Shown piece by piece: positions 11,982-25,555 of a DNA stretch of 64,000 bases. The notes under the pieces were generated by a model. It searched no databases, was not told where the DNA came from, and saw nothing but the letters and a program-made list of their open reading frames with translations. The translations under genes were made by a program, and so were the position numbers. How positions within the stretch are numbered: position 1 is the first letter of the stretch; each line of letters begins with the position of its first letter. The DNA is from Caprella mutica (lineage: Eukaryota; Arthropoda; Malacostraca; Amphipoda; Caprellidae): positions 157,465 to 221,464 of the forward strand of contig CANNZV010001818.1 in assembly GCA_947561585.1 (NCBI GenBank), given 5' to 3'.

Positions 11982-13328
11982 TCTCTAATATCTAACCTCT
12001 ACTCTAATATCTAACCTCTACTCTAATATCTAATCTCTACTCTAATATCTAACCTCTACTCTAATATTTAACCTCTATTCTAATATCTAACCTCTACTCT
12101 AATATCTAACCTCTATTCAAATATCTGACCTCTACTCTAATATCTAACCTCTACTCTAATATCTAACCTATACTCTAATATCTAACATCTACTCTAATAT
12201 CTAACCCCCACTGTAATATCTAACCCCACTCTGATATCTAACCTCTACTCTAATATCTAACCTCTACTCTAATATCTAACCTCTACTCTAATATCTAACC
12301 CCCACTCTAATATCTAACCCCACTCTGATATCTAACCCCCACTCTAATATCTAACCCCCACTCTGATATCTAACACCCACTCTGATATTTAACCCCCACT
12401 CTAATATCTAACCCCCACTCTGATATCTAACCTCTACTCAAATATCTAACCCCACTCTAATATCTAACCTCTACTCTAATATCTAACCCCACTCTGATAT
12501 CTAACCCCCACTCTAATATCTAACCCCCACTCTGATATCTAACACCCACTCTGATATTTAACCCCCACTCTAATATCTAACCCCCACTCTGATATCTAAC
12601 CTCTACTCAAATATCTAACCCCACTCTAATATCTAACCTCTACTCTAATATCTAACCTCTACTCTAATATCTAACCCCACTCTGATATCTAGCCTCTACT
12701 CTAATATCTAACCCCACTCTAATATCTAACCCCCACTCTAATATCTAACCCCCACTCTAATAACTAACCCCATTCTGATATCTAACCTCTACTCTAATAT
12801 CTAACCTCGACTCTAATATCTAACCCCACTCTAATATCTAACCCCCACTCTAATATCTAACCCCCCACTCTAATATCTAATCCCCACTCTAATATCTAAC
12901 CCCACTCTGATATCTAACCTCTACTCTAATATCTAACCTCTACTCTAATATCTAACGTTTACTCTAATATCTAACCCCCACTCTAATTTCTAACCCCACT
13001 CTGATATCTAACCCCCACTCTAATATCTAACCCCCACTCTGATATCTAACCCCACTCTAATATCTAACCCCCACTCTGATATCTAACCTCTACTCTAATA
13101 TCTAACCCCACTCTGATATCTAACCCCCACTCTAATATCTAACCTCTACTCTAATATCTAACCTCTACTCTAATATCTAACCTCTACTCTAATATCTAAC
13201 CCCCACTCTAATATCTAACCCCTACTCTAATATCTAACCCCCACTCTAATATCTAACCCCTACTCTAATATCTAACCCCCACTCTGATATCTAACCCCCA
13301 CTCTGATATCTAACCTCTACTCTAATAT
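11982..13328. repeat. 19-bp satellite array, unit 2
   Basis: About 71 monomers mixing CTCTACTCTAATATCTAAC and CCCCACTCTGATATCTAAC types. A block of about nine monomers (169 bp) is itself duplicated: the rare TAACACCC monomer occurs at 12371 and 12540. Confidence 0.97.
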
Positions 13329-14262
13329 CGAATAATTGAGTACATACTTATTTAAAGTTATTTTGATTGAATGTTGTGACAAGTCCCAAGAAACGTGCTT
13401 GCTCAATATATGTGCACATTTTGAATTTGAAAAGCAGTCATTTTGACTGCTTGGTAGTTCTAGTGATAACATCCTCGTCATGTTTCTCTCTTCAAACATC
13501 GTCAGGTGGAACAGTCAAAACTTCAAAAGAGTCATTAGAAATAACAAAAGAAACGTGTTGTTAAAAAACTATTCCGAAATAAAAATTATTTTTAAAGTTA
13601 TTTTTACTGGAAAAATAGTATTATTGATATACCTTATAAGTTATAACTCACTTTATAAAAAGTATGTCACATTGAAATGAGATATACAGTATAGCTAGGC
13701 TGGGGCTACAGGTTCAACTCCCTTGTGTATGAGAGAGTTCTTTACCAGGGTGCAGGTAATTGTACAGTATTTGATATGGAGTACAAAGAGAGGAAATACA
13801 TATAAGAGAGAGAAGTAAAGGAATAAATGATAGATAGAGTTATAAAATGAAATGATAGTAAAAGAATAAAAGATGTAAAATGCCTTTGAATTTCACTAAA
13901 ACTGTAAAATAATACTAAGAAAAGAAATATCATTATAAAATTGTAGATACCTAATTTTAAAGTTGAATTTGATCCAAAGGAATTTGAATGTCCTTCTAAT
14001 CAAAGTAATTCAAATTTATTAGATTCAATTTCAACAGTAAAATATATAGTCACAAATGTACGTAGTGACTGCGTGGATGCACAAGATAATGTCACTATCT
14101 ATGTTTCGTATCAGCAATGATTATTTCCTCTTACTAAGAAATTGATATATTTTTTAGTATATTTGTGTATTAATTAACTGTATATATACAATTACAATGA
14201 TTGCTTTTACTTTATATGGCTGGATTTAGGAAATATGGAGTAATCATAATACGCGCGTATTA

Positions 14263-14470
14263 TTGCTCATCTTAATATACGGAGATAAGCTGAAAGACAA
14301 TCGAAGCCTCCTTGCTTCCTCATACTGTTCGACTGCGTTCAAATTCTTCTTCATTTCCTGTGACGGACTCGCAAACGGTGGACAAAAAAACTCATCTTCG
14401 GAACTGCAGAATTTAAATTAGTTCTAATATCTGTGCTCACAAAGAAGAAACTCATTTTCTACATTTTGAG
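14263..14470 (+). other. Probable 5' UTR exon of gene copy 2
   Basis: Counterpart of 3336-3542, ending in TTTTGAG with donor GTAAGAT at 14471. The intron runs to the acceptor at 15881. Confidence 0.55.
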
Positions 14471-15211
14471 GTAAGATAGATTATTTATTGGTGTTAATAT
14501 TCTACGTGTTTGATAAAGTGATGTTAAAAGTATTATAAAAGTATAATCTGTTATTTTATAAACTGATATCAAATTCATGAAATCAATGCTAAGTTTTGTA
14601 AATTTCTTTATAATAGAAAGACTTTATACATCATTGTATGTAATTATAATTTGCTCCACATATTAACTTTATTATTAACTTTATTCATGCTCGAATTATT
14701 ATTTCTAGCGTATATAAATTGGTAGTAAAATAATCATTACGAAAATTCTATTTACCGCTTGGTTCTGATATATGAGTGATATTCAGTAATCGAAAGTGTT
14801 TAATGTTTGTGTAATAAGTACTTAGGTAAAATAGTGATAGACCTATTATGGAATAATTGACTAAAATGCATTAGCATCAACCCAAAAAAGTAAATTAATG
14901 AAATACCAATTATATTTACAATTGTGACGCACATTTCAGTTTAATAACTTACATAGTTTATTCTCTAAGACCTACGGACAAAATGGTGGTGACCTAACCA
15001 TGAACAGGAACTGTAAACCGGTATATATATTGGTACGGAGATTAAAATTCCATAAATCTATCAAAAGCTATCGTCATTTTCTGTTATCTAGAACCAACTC
15101 TTTATAACATTGTTTGCTATGCATTTCATTGGTAGAACGGATCTAAGATAATTATAAATTGAGGAATAAAGTGACTTCGAACCAACTCACGTAATTGACT
15201 CATTGAAACAT

Positions 15212-15323
15212 CTTTATTGAACTAAATAAAATACAAACTACAAATATACAATTAATACATGGTTTAAAATTAGGTTCAAACCCTTATATAAGTATTAGAA
15301 CAGACTTTTCGGGCAAACAGAGA
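15212..15323 (-). repeat. LINE 3'-end fragment (or SINE) in intron, unit 2
   Basis: Same element as at 4295-4406, carried along by the duplication. Confidence 0.5.
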
Positions 15324-15881
15324 ATGATAAGGCAAGTGCTAAAAGAAAAAGTACAGACTTAACAATTTACTCATTTGACAAAAAAACAATAAATTGATTC
15401 AAAGCATAAATTGATCATCCATTACATATGACCATATGGTTGTACTTTCTTCTTAGTGTAAATGAATTATAAAATGTATGAAACTAGTTTTTTGTTCAGA
15501 ATAATTCTACAAGAAACTTTGTAACATATATACTTATTTAGGTATAACCATCTAATCTAATAAAATGAACTCTTTCCTCATTATAAACTTTCTTGTTCCG
15601 TTATTTCAACAAATTGTAAAAGAAGTTCAAATAGTCCATCATAGGTTAGAATTGATGATGGAATCTTAATAATATGAATGATATTTTCATCTTGTGTTAT
15701 TAGTTTTTGCTATTTTATTTAAAAAAATTAGATTTTCCGTTCCTTAGTATTTTTTCATAATTTTTGTTTACAGAATGAAACAATAATTTGATTATTCTGA
15801 CTATAACAAAGCTTTAAATCTTACAACTAATGTCAAAAATGAAGTAACAATTTGAACTAACTTACTTCCTTTTTCCAACAG

Positions 15882-16626
15882 ATGGAGAATTTCATCAGCA
15901 GAAGATACCTTCTGACGTCATCGCATGCAGGTCGCGACTCTTCCATTTTGGTTCTAACGGACAGGAGGCCAAAGATGTTCCTAATTTTAAATGAAGACCT
16001 GAAGAAGATGATAGACATGTCTCTTCGTAGTATTCCCACCATTGATAACATCACTATGGTGTCTAGTGGGATAAAGGGAGAAGTTATCATATTCTACAGA
16101 TATCCTCTCACCGAATCTGCGAAAGATTTTACGGATGTTGATAGCACATCTGAAAGAGAAGATCAGCGCGCTACCGAAGTTCAATCTAATGGAAGGAATT
16201 TCACTGATAACCGCAGTCTCGGAATTTCAAATCACTGTATGGCCAATGTATCGAATGCTAGTTCAACTGGATGTTTCTGTTGCAGGCTATTTAAAAAAGA
16301 TGTTATGTAAGATTAATTGTATCAGGCGGTCAAGTTCTAGCGTCCTTACACACAATTCACCTAAAGGTAATAATTCTATAAACTCAAGTGGATGCAGCTC
16401 TATATATTCCAGTTCAAAATCTAGGAATTCATCTGCTTCTAGCATGAATCCAAGTTTATGTAATTACTTAGATACTAACTCCAATAACGAGGAATGTAAT
16501 GATGAATATTCAAGTGATAATGAACTTGATTCTAATATTGTGACATTTAAGATAAACACCACGGAACTACGAAAAATAGAAGAAGCATTGCGTACCATCG
16601 ATAATAATTATAAAATTAATGAATAA
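15882..16626 (+). pseudogene. Frameshifted gene copy 2 of the Ser/Asn-rich protein
   Basis: Matches copies 1 and 3 from the same ATG directly after AACAG. In the codons of the Cys cluster the run of five A (5377-5381 in copy 1, 27391-27395 in copy 3) is six A here (16293-16298). This +1 change ends the protein after 142 residues at 16310. The rest of the coding sequence, through the acidic tract and C-terminal helix, is still open in the shifted frame to 16626. The lesion is therefore recent or a sequencing error, as homopolymers are error-prone. A truncated product ending inside the Cys cluster is possible. Confidence 0.85.
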
Positions 16627-16793
16627 AAAATTTCAAAATCTATTTGATAGCATTGTATTTTATTTTTCCTATCAATTAATTTAGGCCTAAGCAATACATG
16701 GATTAAATGAGAGCTTCAAGTTACAGTAGAGCTCCTCTATAGTGGACTTCAATTACACCATTTAGCCTCAAATTACAGGAAGTGAATTTCAAA

Positions 16794-16945
16794 TTAAAAT
16801 TAGTCCATTTTAAGTTAAAATTAGTCAATTGCACATTAAAATTAGTGAATTTAAATTAAAATTAATCAATTTCAAGTTAAAATTAGTCAATTTCAAATAA
16901 AAATTAATCAATTTCAAATCTAAATTAGTCAATTTCAAATTGAAA
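16794..16945. repeat. 20-21 bp minisatellite, unit 2
   Basis: Counterpart of 5877-6085 with about three fewer copies. Confidence 0.8.
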
Positions 16946-17636
16946 TATCGTATTTTTTCTCTGTTAATTATTCTCAATTCTGATATAAATAAATTTAATT
17001 CACAAAAAGTATCGTACATCTTGTTTTATTTATTTGTCCTATTCATAACAAGTCCAAATATATTCATTTCTATTTTTTCAAGAACATTATTATAGAAAAA
17101 GTTGAAATAATGAATACTAAATTTTTTAGTGTATTTTTTAAAAGCGGATAACATCATTAACTGTTGTAAAATAATACGTCACATTGACATGCTTGGACAG
17201 CATGTCAATGTCAGCGGAAAATTCGGTCTCGGAATTTTCAGTCTGAGTTAAATATAAAATAATGCTTATCAGTTAGATGTATGAGGGGGTGATGCCACTT
17301 CCAAAACCCCCTGCCAGGTCTTCAAACAATCATGAAATGCGCGGTACAATAAACTACATAACAGCAACTAATGTTGAGAGACCATTTGTAATTCAGAGAC
17401 CGAAATTTTCGCCTACCCGCTCCGGCGAATATTGAATCGCTTGCAGAGCGCTGACTGATGTCGAAAAACTATCTTGGAAAGTCTGTGACCGCAAAGAATC
17501 GGTAAAATGTACCTAGACAGCATCGGTTTTGGTGCACATGGCCACATATGTATATATCTGAAACATGAATCTAAATTCTAAAGAGACTTCCAGATTTGAT
17601 GAGACGATCCCTAAAGTAACGAGCCAAAACCCGAAT

Positions 17637-17708
17637 GGGCTTGACCGGGAATTGATCCCGGGACCACTCGCACCCTAAGCGAGTATCATACCCCTAGACC
17701 ATCAAGCC
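17637..17708 (-). pseudogene. tRNA-Pro (AGG) copy 2, T-loop mutated
   Basis: Identical to the tRNA at 6785-6856 over 72 nt except one base: the complement of 17656 changes T-loop position 54 from T to A (loop ATCAATT). This breaks the invariant T54-A58 contact and the B-box consensus GGTTC, so both folding and Pol III transcription should suffer. The acceptor stem, anticodon and TTTT terminator are intact. It may be a weak gene or a fresh pseudogene. Confidence 0.8.
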
Positions 17709-17828
17709 ATGGGATAAGATCGAGTTATAAACTGGAATCATAATATTTTATTCTAACTAATTTGGTATTTTCATTCAAGTTGAATCAAATGTCGATTTAG
17801 ATATTCAGATAAATTTAAAATTTGAATG

Positions 17829-18187
17829 TTCATTCAATTCTTCATTTTCATGTTCATTTAATTCTTCATTTTCATGTTCATTTAATTCTTCATTTTCATG
17901 TTCATTTAATTCTTCATTTTCATGTTCATTTAATTCTTCATTTTCATGTTCATTTAATTCTTCATTTTCATGTTCATTTTTATGTTCATTTAATTCTTCA
18001 TTTTCATGTTCATTTAATTCTTCATTTTCATGTTCATTTAATTCTTCATTTTCATGTTCATTTAATTCTTCATTTTCATGTTCATTTAATTCTTCATTTT
18101 CATGTTCATTTAATTCTTCATTTTCATGTTCATTTAATTCTTCATTTTCATGTTCATTTAATTCTTCATTTTTATGTTCATTTAATT
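17829..18187. repeat. 24-bp minisatellite, unit 2 (about 15 copies)
   Basis: Same monomer as 6981-7110 but about three times longer, with one short monomer near 17978-17988. Confidence 0.95.
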
Positions 18188-19363
18188 GTTGGTATTAACG
18201 TTAAATTAGGCGTCTTGATATACACTTATGTTTATTTTTATATCTTATACTGATAAGGGACTTTGTCACACACAATATTTTATTACTTCTATATGATAAG
18301 CTCATTAATTTAATGAAATACTTAGATCTGACGTAGTATTTTTTATGATATCTACAACGTGTGGATTAGTCTTTACCAAATGATGGCGGATAAAAGTACT
18401 TTTTTTATTTGCTAATTATCAGGTTGAATTCATGTTACAATGCTATTTAAAAAAAATGTATGAATAAAAACATGACATAAAAGAAACTAATTAACAAATC
18501 AACTTATTTAGTGTTGAACAAACAAAACTAATTTAACTTGTAGACTTAACAATTACTAAATGTTTTACTATTTAAAACCTAGTGAAAGTTGTCACTTTAT
18601 TAATATTAGATTAATTTTGTAAGATGTGATTAAACATAATAATATCTAATTCAAAACTAATAAATTATAAAAAAAATATTGCTCAAAAACCATTGTTTAA
18701 AAAATACACCCTGTGACAATGTATCAATAAAACATAATATTGTGATATGTAAAAACTTATTGAATTGTATTGTATTTCTACACAACCAAAAGTTGTTCCA
18801 GATGAATGCTTTCTATTAGAGTTGTACTTCCAAAATAGAACTACTTTCCCATATCCATATATGAGAAGACTCTTAAATTATATGGAAAGTGAGAAGCAAT
18901 TTCATTATCACTCTATACCACTATATGGCAAAATATAGTTACTATATTGTATATTGAGAAACTAACAGAAATCTAGACATATGCTTATTTTCAGTATAGT
19001 GGAACATTTCTGCGCTTTAAATCACAATTGAGATCCTCTTTTCAGGACTATAATACATTATAGTCTGTCCCGTAATATCTATTTCTTAGTTCACACACAG
19101 AGACTCACTTCAGTGCTGACATTGATGTCACTCATTCATTAATCCTCTATGTAGAAGCTTTATATTTTCATTAGTGTTGCTGTGACTTGAGACAGAAGCC
19201 TATAACAACGGAGTGAATAGCAGTTAGTTTATTGTTCCTTTTGCAGCGGAAAAACCATTTTAATGAAATATTTTTATACCATTCGATAGATTATTAAATT
19301 TCGAACAATTCTAAGTTGACTCATTCCCGATTTTAATCTACCGTTTAAGAGATATTCAAGAAA
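18188..19363. other. Unit spacer, nothing recognised
   Basis: Counterpart of 7111-8261. It differs by small indels, such as about 20 extra bases near 18395. Confidence 0.5.
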
Positions 19364-19656
19364 AAAGACAGAAATTGTTATTTTCTCACACTAATCGGCA
19401 GAGTTTTTTATTTTTCTTGTTAATTTTTCAGCGGTAAAACGATTATATTTAAAATAATTCTGAGTACGAAACTACCATTCAAATATGTATGGTTTTGAAG
19501 AAAAACTCATTTGTCTCACTGTTTCACAACTATTCTTCAAGAAATCGTACATCTGGCAATTTTTTCCCTATTGGTCCTGTTATAGTCTATGAACCTTGAT
19601 TTTAACTTGTATTTCATTCATAAATGAAGAATATTGTATTGGAAAATTAGGCTTTA

Positions 19657-22443
19657 AACTGCGTCCATCGCTTTATTGCAGATCACTATTTTGTGAATAA
19701 TTTTAATAATATTGGTCGTACAGTAGTGAAACTTTGGTCACTGGAAGATTGCTTCTATAGTATCTTGCTGCAATATTTTTTGAATCCATGAGAAAATTAG
19801 AAAGTTATGAACGTTTATGTATTTTGAAGGCATTTTAACTGTCCATCGCTTTATTGAAGCTCTGTGAAATGACCAAAAAATGAGCGATTAACTTCTACCG
19901 AGAGTGTAAAAATTGTAACAGATCCTGCTGAAGGTAAGACTCTTCTATAATTAGCTTTATAACTTGGAAGGGTTAAAAGAACAATAGTTTCTTTGTGGAA
20001 AATCCCGACACAAACCCATGGAGATATGAGGGTACGAGAAAGAGAATTTCCCCTTGAAATATGCGAAAAATACGCAGGCAGGTTATAAGGCAGCTAAAGG
20101 ACACTAGTGCCTCCATTTTTGACAAGGCTGTTATTGGTCTTAAGTCAAAACAGTCCTGATGTAATGTCTCAAATGAAACGGTTAGAAATGCTCAATGGGG
20201 CTTAAAGGTCCCCTCCACTCTATTTTTTTTATTTCTCTATGCATTAGAACTAATGTTACTGATAATAAAACTCCAAACCATTTCAAATTTGGTTCTATAG
20301 TTTTATTATAATATGTAATTTAAGATTTTTTTCCGTTCTTTATACTACACCTCTGAATTTCAAGCGAAGAAAAAGCCCCCCCCCCCCCCTGTTCGATAGG
20401 CTAACACGATCCGACAAAATCAAAACAATAACAAAGCTGATTGATAGATATCAATAGATATCATTGCTACCGGTACTGTATTGCCACTCAAGATGTTCTT
20501 TGTGTTAATCGAGTTACTTTGTAACAAACTAAAAATGCTTGACAAAGACACCTGCCTATTAATGAATGTTTTTTGATTAATTTGATTGAATTCCGATTTC
20601 AGCGTGATACCACAGCACTCCTATTATGTATTCGTTCATTAACTTAAAATGTACTATAATTTGGAGAATTGAGTCAATTGAGCTTTGGTCCAATATTATA
20701 CTTTGTATCTATATGTCTTTATTTTTGACCGATGTTCAATTTCCCATCATTCAACATGCATTAGGGCATAGACTTATTCTTATGACCTATTTTTTAACAA
20801 CATATCATGCAGACACTGAGACACAGATGTAATTAAAGTAAGGTATGGACCAATTAAAGCTGACTCAAACTAAGGTGCAAACCCTGCCTTACTCAGATTT
20901 AGTGTTACCTAACTTTAATATTATAGGTACATAGGCTCTAGCATAGCTAGGCCGGTCTTAGCGTATCCATAATCCACCTTATCCGCGTAAGTTACGGTAG
21001 GTATTCTAAGATTCACTTTAATATTTATCGTAATAGTGTAGTTCTAAGACAATGGATCCATATAAAGAATTCAATTACCTTATTAAGTATTTCTTACTAA
21101 TCGTTTTCATATATCATAAAATTTTCCGATATTGAGAACTGTTAATTTTTATACACTTTCTATTTGAACGCAGATCTGTGATTTGAAATTTTGGATAGGT
21201 ATGCGCTATGTATATACGAACAAACATCCTACTCAAGTATGGGGGCCTTTTTCTTCTAATGAAATTATGAATCTCAGAATGAGAAAAAACGAAATGCGAA
21301 TATTTCTTATATAATTAATTGTGAACAGAATACTTGATCGATTTAAATTCTGTTTACTGCGATATGTTATATAACCTTAGCTCTACAAATTTAAAGCAAT
21401 ACCAGAATTTTTTTAATTTAGAGTGGAGAGGACATTTTAAGACCAGAGAACAGGGCAATCAAGTCATGAGAGTATCTCAATTGATGCCCAGAGATATGAG
21501 GAAAGAAGTTGTAACCCTTCGAGCATGAGATTGTGCGAAGTAATGCAAGAAAATCATCTTTTGCCAACGAGATAAATGCAAAATATTAGGCCAAGGGAAC
21601 AAAAACTCAATAAAAGAGGCAATGTACGATTGGATTGTTAGGTTTACACCCTCTGGTACTCGGAAAGGGCCAATTAACGTTTCACCAATGATGCCCGCTT
21701 AAAACATAAAGCCACAGCCTCCTTGTTGACGACGAAATCAGTGTGGATAAACAGCTCCAGTAGGATCCAAACTTTAACCCATCTATCCAGACAATCAAGG
21801 GTGGCTCTTTCTTCATCTGTTAAAAGAACAAGTAGGAAGTTTGTTTTCATGTAATTCTGTGTACATTTAATGCCTTTTTCCTTTTGGGTCTTGTCCATAG
21901 GAGGCCTGGAAATATGCTCCACGTTCCTTGTCGTCTCATTTAAGACACTGTTTGGACGAATAACCAATGACAGCCTTGTCAAAAATGGAGGCAGTAGTGT
22001 TATTTGGCTGTCTTATAACCTGCCTGGGTAGTTTTTGCATATTTCGAGGGGAAAAAGCTTCTCCTCGTACCCTCATCTCTCCTTGGGTTGGTGTCGGGAT
22101 TTTCCATAATAGAAACTATGGTTCTCTTATCCATCCCAAATTCTTTAGCTAAATATAGAAGAGTCATCCCTTCTGCAGGACCTGTTACAATTTTTACCCT
22201 CTCGGTAGAAGTTAATTGCCCATTTTATGGCCTTTTCACAGAGCTGCAATAAAGCGATGGACAGTTAAATGTCTTAAAAATACATAAACGTTCATAACTT
22301 TTCAATTTTCTCATGAATTAAAAAATATTTCAGCAAGATCTATAGAAGCAATCTTCCAGTGACCAAAGTTTCACTACTGTACGATCAACATTAATAAAAT
22401 TATTCACAAAAAAGTGATCTGCAATAAAGCGGTAGACGCAGTC
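19657..22443 (-). mobile_element. Tc1/mariner-type element, duplicated copy (unit 3)
   Basis: Same element at the same site as 8557-11341, again between TA dinucleotides (19655-19656, 22444-22445). It differs by few substitutions and by poly-C length (near 20377). It was copied with the unit rather than inserted independently. Arms are 19657-20143 and 21964-22443. Confidence 0.85.
21332..22212 (-). pseudogene. Decayed Tc1-like transposase (unit 3)
   Basis: Duplicate of the remnant at 10230-11110 with the same frameshifts, so the decay preceded the duplication of units 2 and 3. Confidence 0.7.
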
Positions 22444-23083
22444 TACATCGGTAGAATAGATACATCTAAATAAAATAGAAAAAGAGATGATCAACACCAA
22501 ATGTTGTTTTCGCTTTTGTGGCCGCTTTCAAATCCAGATGGCGCTTTTTAGAACAGAAATTTCCGAGAATGGTGTATCGTACTGTAGTATAATATCTTTG
22601 GTAAATCGCTTTTTAAATACCTTTTCGAGAAGGATTAAACATTAATCGCATTGTATAAAATGGCAGCTTATAATTAATATTATGAACAATAAAAAATAAT
22701 TGAAATATCAAATAAATTTGGAAAACAAAGTTAAAATATAATTTTTTTCCAAGAACAACCTATTGAGCAGTGAAAATACACCAGCACGATATGTAATTTT
22801 AAATGTTTTACAGTTCACCTTTAATCTAATTTTTACTTCAATTAGAATTTCTTTATATTTATTATTTTTCAATATTATCACTAACAGACTTATAAAACCT
22901 TCAACATTGAGTTTAAATAACCTCTTAATAATATGGATTTCCCGTTGAGCTTGAATCTTTTCCATCAGACATATAAATGCATAAATATATCTGTAAAATT
23001 ACCCTTCTCCATCAATCGTAATATTCCTAAATTGAAAACTTACTGATCTCTTTATTTTAAATTCCAGATATCTTTCATTCATC

Positions 23084-24412
23084 TCTCTAATATCTAACCT
23101 CTACTCTAATATCTAACCTCTACTCTAATATCTAATCTCTACTCTAATATCTAACCTCTACTCTAATATTTAACCTCTATTCTAATATCTAACCTCTACT
23201 CTAATATCTAACCTCTATTCAAATATCTGACCTCTACTCTAATATCTAACCTCTACTCTAATATCTAACCTATACTCTAATATCCAACATCTACTCTAAT
23301 ATCTAACCCCCACTGTAATATCTAACCCCACTCTGATATCTAACCTCTACTCTAATATCTAACCTCTACTCTAATATCTAACCTCTACTCTAATATCTAA
23401 CCCCCACTCTAATATCTAACCCCACTCTGATATCTAACCCCCACTCTAATATCTAACCCCCACTCTGATATCTAACACCCACTCTGATATTTAACCCCCA
23501 CTCTAATATCTAACCCCCACTCTGATATCTAACCTCTACTCAAATATCTAACCCCACTCTAATATCTAACCTCTACTCTAATATCTAACCCCACTCTGAT
23601 ATCTAACCCCCACTCTAATATCTAACCCCCACTCTGATATCTAACACCCACTCTGATATTTAACCCCCACTCTAATATCTAACCCCCACTCTGATATCTA
23701 ACCTCTACTCAAATATCTAACCCCACTCTAATATCTAACCTCTACTCTAATATCTAACCTCTACTCTAATATCTAACCCCACTCTGATATCTAGCCTCTA
23801 CTCTAATATCTAACCCCACTCTAATATCTAACCCCCACTCTAATATCTAACCCCCACTCTAATAACTAACCCCATTCTGATATCTAACCTCTACTCTAAT
23901 ATCTAACCTCGACTCTAATATCTAACCCCACTCTAATATCTAACCCCCACTCTAATATCTAACCCCCCACTCTAATATCTAATCCCCACTCTAATATCTA
24001 ACCCCACTCTGATATCTAACCTCTACTCTAATATCTAACCTCTACTCTAATATCTAACGTTTACTCTAATATCTAACCCCCACTCTAATTTCTAACCCCA
24101 CTCTGATATCTAACCCCCACTCTAATATCTAACCCCCACTCTGATATCTAACCCCCACTCTAATATCTAACCCCCACTCTGATATCTAACCTCTACTCTA
24201 ATATCTAACCCCACTCTGATATCTAACCCCCACTCTAATATCTAACTTCTACTCTAATATCTAACCTCTACTCTAATATCTAACCCCCACTCTAATATCT
24301 AACCCCTACTCTAATATCTAACCCCCACTCTAATATCTAACCCCTACTCTAATATCTAACCTCTACTCTAATATCTAACCCCCACTCTGATATCTAACCT
24401 CTACTCTAATAT
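23084..24412. repeat. 19-bp satellite array, unit 3
   Basis: Nearly identical, monomer by monomer, to 11982-13328, including the 169-bp higher-order duplication (TAACACCC at 23473 and 23642). The last few monomers differ. Confidence 0.97.
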
Positions 24413-25346
24413 CGAATAATTGAGTACATACTTATTTAAAGTTATTTTGACTGAATGTTGTGACAAGTCCCAAAAAACGTGCTTGCTCAATATATGTGCA
24501 CATTTTGAATTTGAAAAGCAGTCATTTTGACTGCTTGGTAGTTCTAGTGATAACATCCTCGTCATGTTTCTCTCTTCAAACATCGTCAGGTGGAAAGGTC
24601 AAAACTTCAAAAGAGTCATTAGAAATAACAAAAGAAACGTGTTGTTAAAAAACTATTCCGAAATAAAAATTATTTTTAAAGTTATTTTTACTGGAAAAAT
24701 AGTATTATTGATATACCTTATAAGTTATAACTCACTTTATAAAAAGTATGTCACATTGAAATGAGATATACAGTATAGCTAGTCTGGGGCTACAGGTTCA
24801 ACTCCCTTGTGTATGAGAGAGTTCTTTACCAGGGTGCAGGTAATTGTACAGTATTTGATATGGAGTACAAAGAGAGGAAATACATATAAGAGAGAGAAGT
24901 AAAGGAATAAATGATAGATAGAGTTATAAAATGAAATGATAGTAAAAGAATAAAAGATGTAAAATGCCTTTGAATTTCACTAAAACTGTAAAATAATACT
25001 AAGAAAAGAAATATCATTATAAAATTGTAGATACCTAATTTTAAAGTTGAATCTGATCCAAAGGAATTTGAATGTCCTTCTAATCAAAGTAATTCAAATT
25101 TATTAGATTCAATTTCAACAGTAAAATATATAGTCACAAATGTACGTAGTGACTGCGTGGATGCACAAGATAATGTCACTATCTATGTTTCGTATCAGCA
25201 ATGATTATTTCCTCTTACTAAGAAATTGATATATTTTTTAGTATATTTGTGTATTAATTAACTGTATATATACAATTACAATTATTGCTTTTACTTTATA
25301 TGGCTGGATTTAGGAAATATGGAGTAATCATAATACGCACGTATTA

Positions 25347-25555
25347 TTGCTCATCTTGATATACGAAGATAAGCTGAAAGACAATCGAAGCCTCCTTGCT
25401 TCCTCATACTGTTCGACTGCGTTCAAATTCTTCTTCATTTCCTGTGACGGACTCGCAAACGGTGGACAAAAAAAACTCATCTTCGGAACTGCAGAATTTA
25501 AATTAGTTCTAATATCTGTGCTCACAAAGAAGAAACTCATTTTCTACATTTTGAG
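25347..25555 (+). other. Probable 5' UTR exon of gene copy 3
   Basis: Donor GTAAGAT starts at 25556. In the frame of the downstream ATG the exon carries an in-frame TAA (AAATTAGTT context) and no later ATG. The longest other frame here (to 25559) would hit a stop 11 codons after splicing, so it is not coding into exon 2. Confidence 0.6.

Larger units (their letters stand above)
8262..19363. repeat. Segmental tandem duplication, unit 2 (with Tc1 insert)
   Basis: Collinear with unit 1, plus a Tc1-like insertion at 8557-11341. Its satellite array and Tc1 copy are nearly identical to those of unit 3, while its tRNA and minisatellite half matches unit 1. The gene copy is frameshifted and the tRNA copy carries a T-loop substitution. 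Confidence 0.93.

Noticed and set aside
17822..18253. 143-codon plus-strand frame of LILHFHVH repeats
   Set aside because: By-product of the 24-bp minisatellite. The same frame in unit 1 is 67 codons because only the array length differs.
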